A DNA stretch of 5,567 nt, taken from an uncultured Wenzhouxiangella sp. GTDB taxonomy: Bacteria; Pseudomonadota; Gammaproteobacteria; Xanthomonadales; Wenzhouxiangellaceae. Under the pieces are notes generated by a model. The model made no database searches and was not told the DNA's origin. It saw nothing but the letters and a program-made list of their open reading frames with translations. The stretch spans positions 1 through 5,567 of the forward strand of contig CALEIM010000061.1 of NCBI GenBank assembly GCA_937876395.1. The letters are read 5' to 3'. Position numbers and translations under genes: made by a program. Positions 5,513 through 5,567 of this stretch are shown here, piece after piece (positions within the stretch are counted from its first letter, which is position 1; each line of letters opens with the position of its first letter).

Positions 5513-5567
5513 CTTCCGACTTCCGACTTCCGACTTCCGACTTCCGACTTCCGACTTCCGACTTCCG
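5513..5567 (+). repeat. Perfect heptamer tandem repeat (CTTCCGA)n, reaching the window edge
   Basis: Seven perfect copies of CTTCCGA (5513-5561) are followed by CTTCCG (5562-5567), and the array continues beyond the window. It starts two bases after the WbqC stop codon. The unit contains no stop codon in any of the six frames: read forward it gives LPTSDFR in all three frames, and read in reverse SEVGSRK. The copies have no mismatches, which suggests recent expansion by slipped-strand replication, or an assembly that merged or extended copies. Short heptanucleotide arrays are known between genes in several bacterial groups, cyanobacteria being the classic case; the role here is unknown. No dyad symmetry suggesting a terminator is seen. 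Confidence 0.95.

Overview
The window is a glycan-biosynthesis segment from a moderately GC-rich Gram-negative bacterium, probably a proteobacterium (inferred from codon use and gene content; the genus cannot be read from the sequence). All recognisable genes lie on the + strand, closely packed and apparently co-directional. From left to right they are: the C-terminal end of a UDP-glucose 6-dehydrogenase (ugd, cut by the window edge), a fused-type ABC exporter resembling lipid-linked-oligosaccharide flippases such as PglK, pseB (UDP-GlcNAc 4,6-dehydratase, inverting), a divergent PseG-like nucleotide-sugar hydrolase, a small class I SAM-dependent methyltransferase, and a WbqC-family protein. 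The methyltransferase and WbqC genes overlap by 4 bp (ATGA).

Together these genes suggest a surface-glycan, O-antigen or protein-glycosylation locus. Ugd would supply UDP-glucuronate. PseB would start the pseudaminic-acid or a related 2,4-diamino-2,4,6-trideoxyhexose route. The PseG-like, methyltransferase and WbqC proteins would make or decorate an unusual sugar, and the ABC exporter would move the lipid-linked glycan across the inner membrane. The canonical partners PseC, PseH, PseF and PseI are not in the window, and pseB is followed directly by the PseG-like gene. The pathway is therefore either completed elsewhere or is a variant.

The non-coding parts are short but carry structure. A 7-bp tandem repeat (CTTCCGA, seven full copies plus six bases) begins two bases after the WbqC stop codon and runs off the right edge. 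A second, minimal 7-bp tandem (CCTTGAA, two exact copies plus a degenerate third) covers the apparent TTG start of the ABC exporter. A 12-base word, GTGAACCAAAGC, occurs at exactly the stop-codon junction of both ugd and pseB. By hand count of sample lines, GC falls from about 67% in part of the exporter gene (1201-1260) to about 42% in part of the methyltransferase gene (4501-4560), which hints at a mosaic origin. No RNA genes, CRISPR arrays, insertion sequences or convincing terminators were seen.
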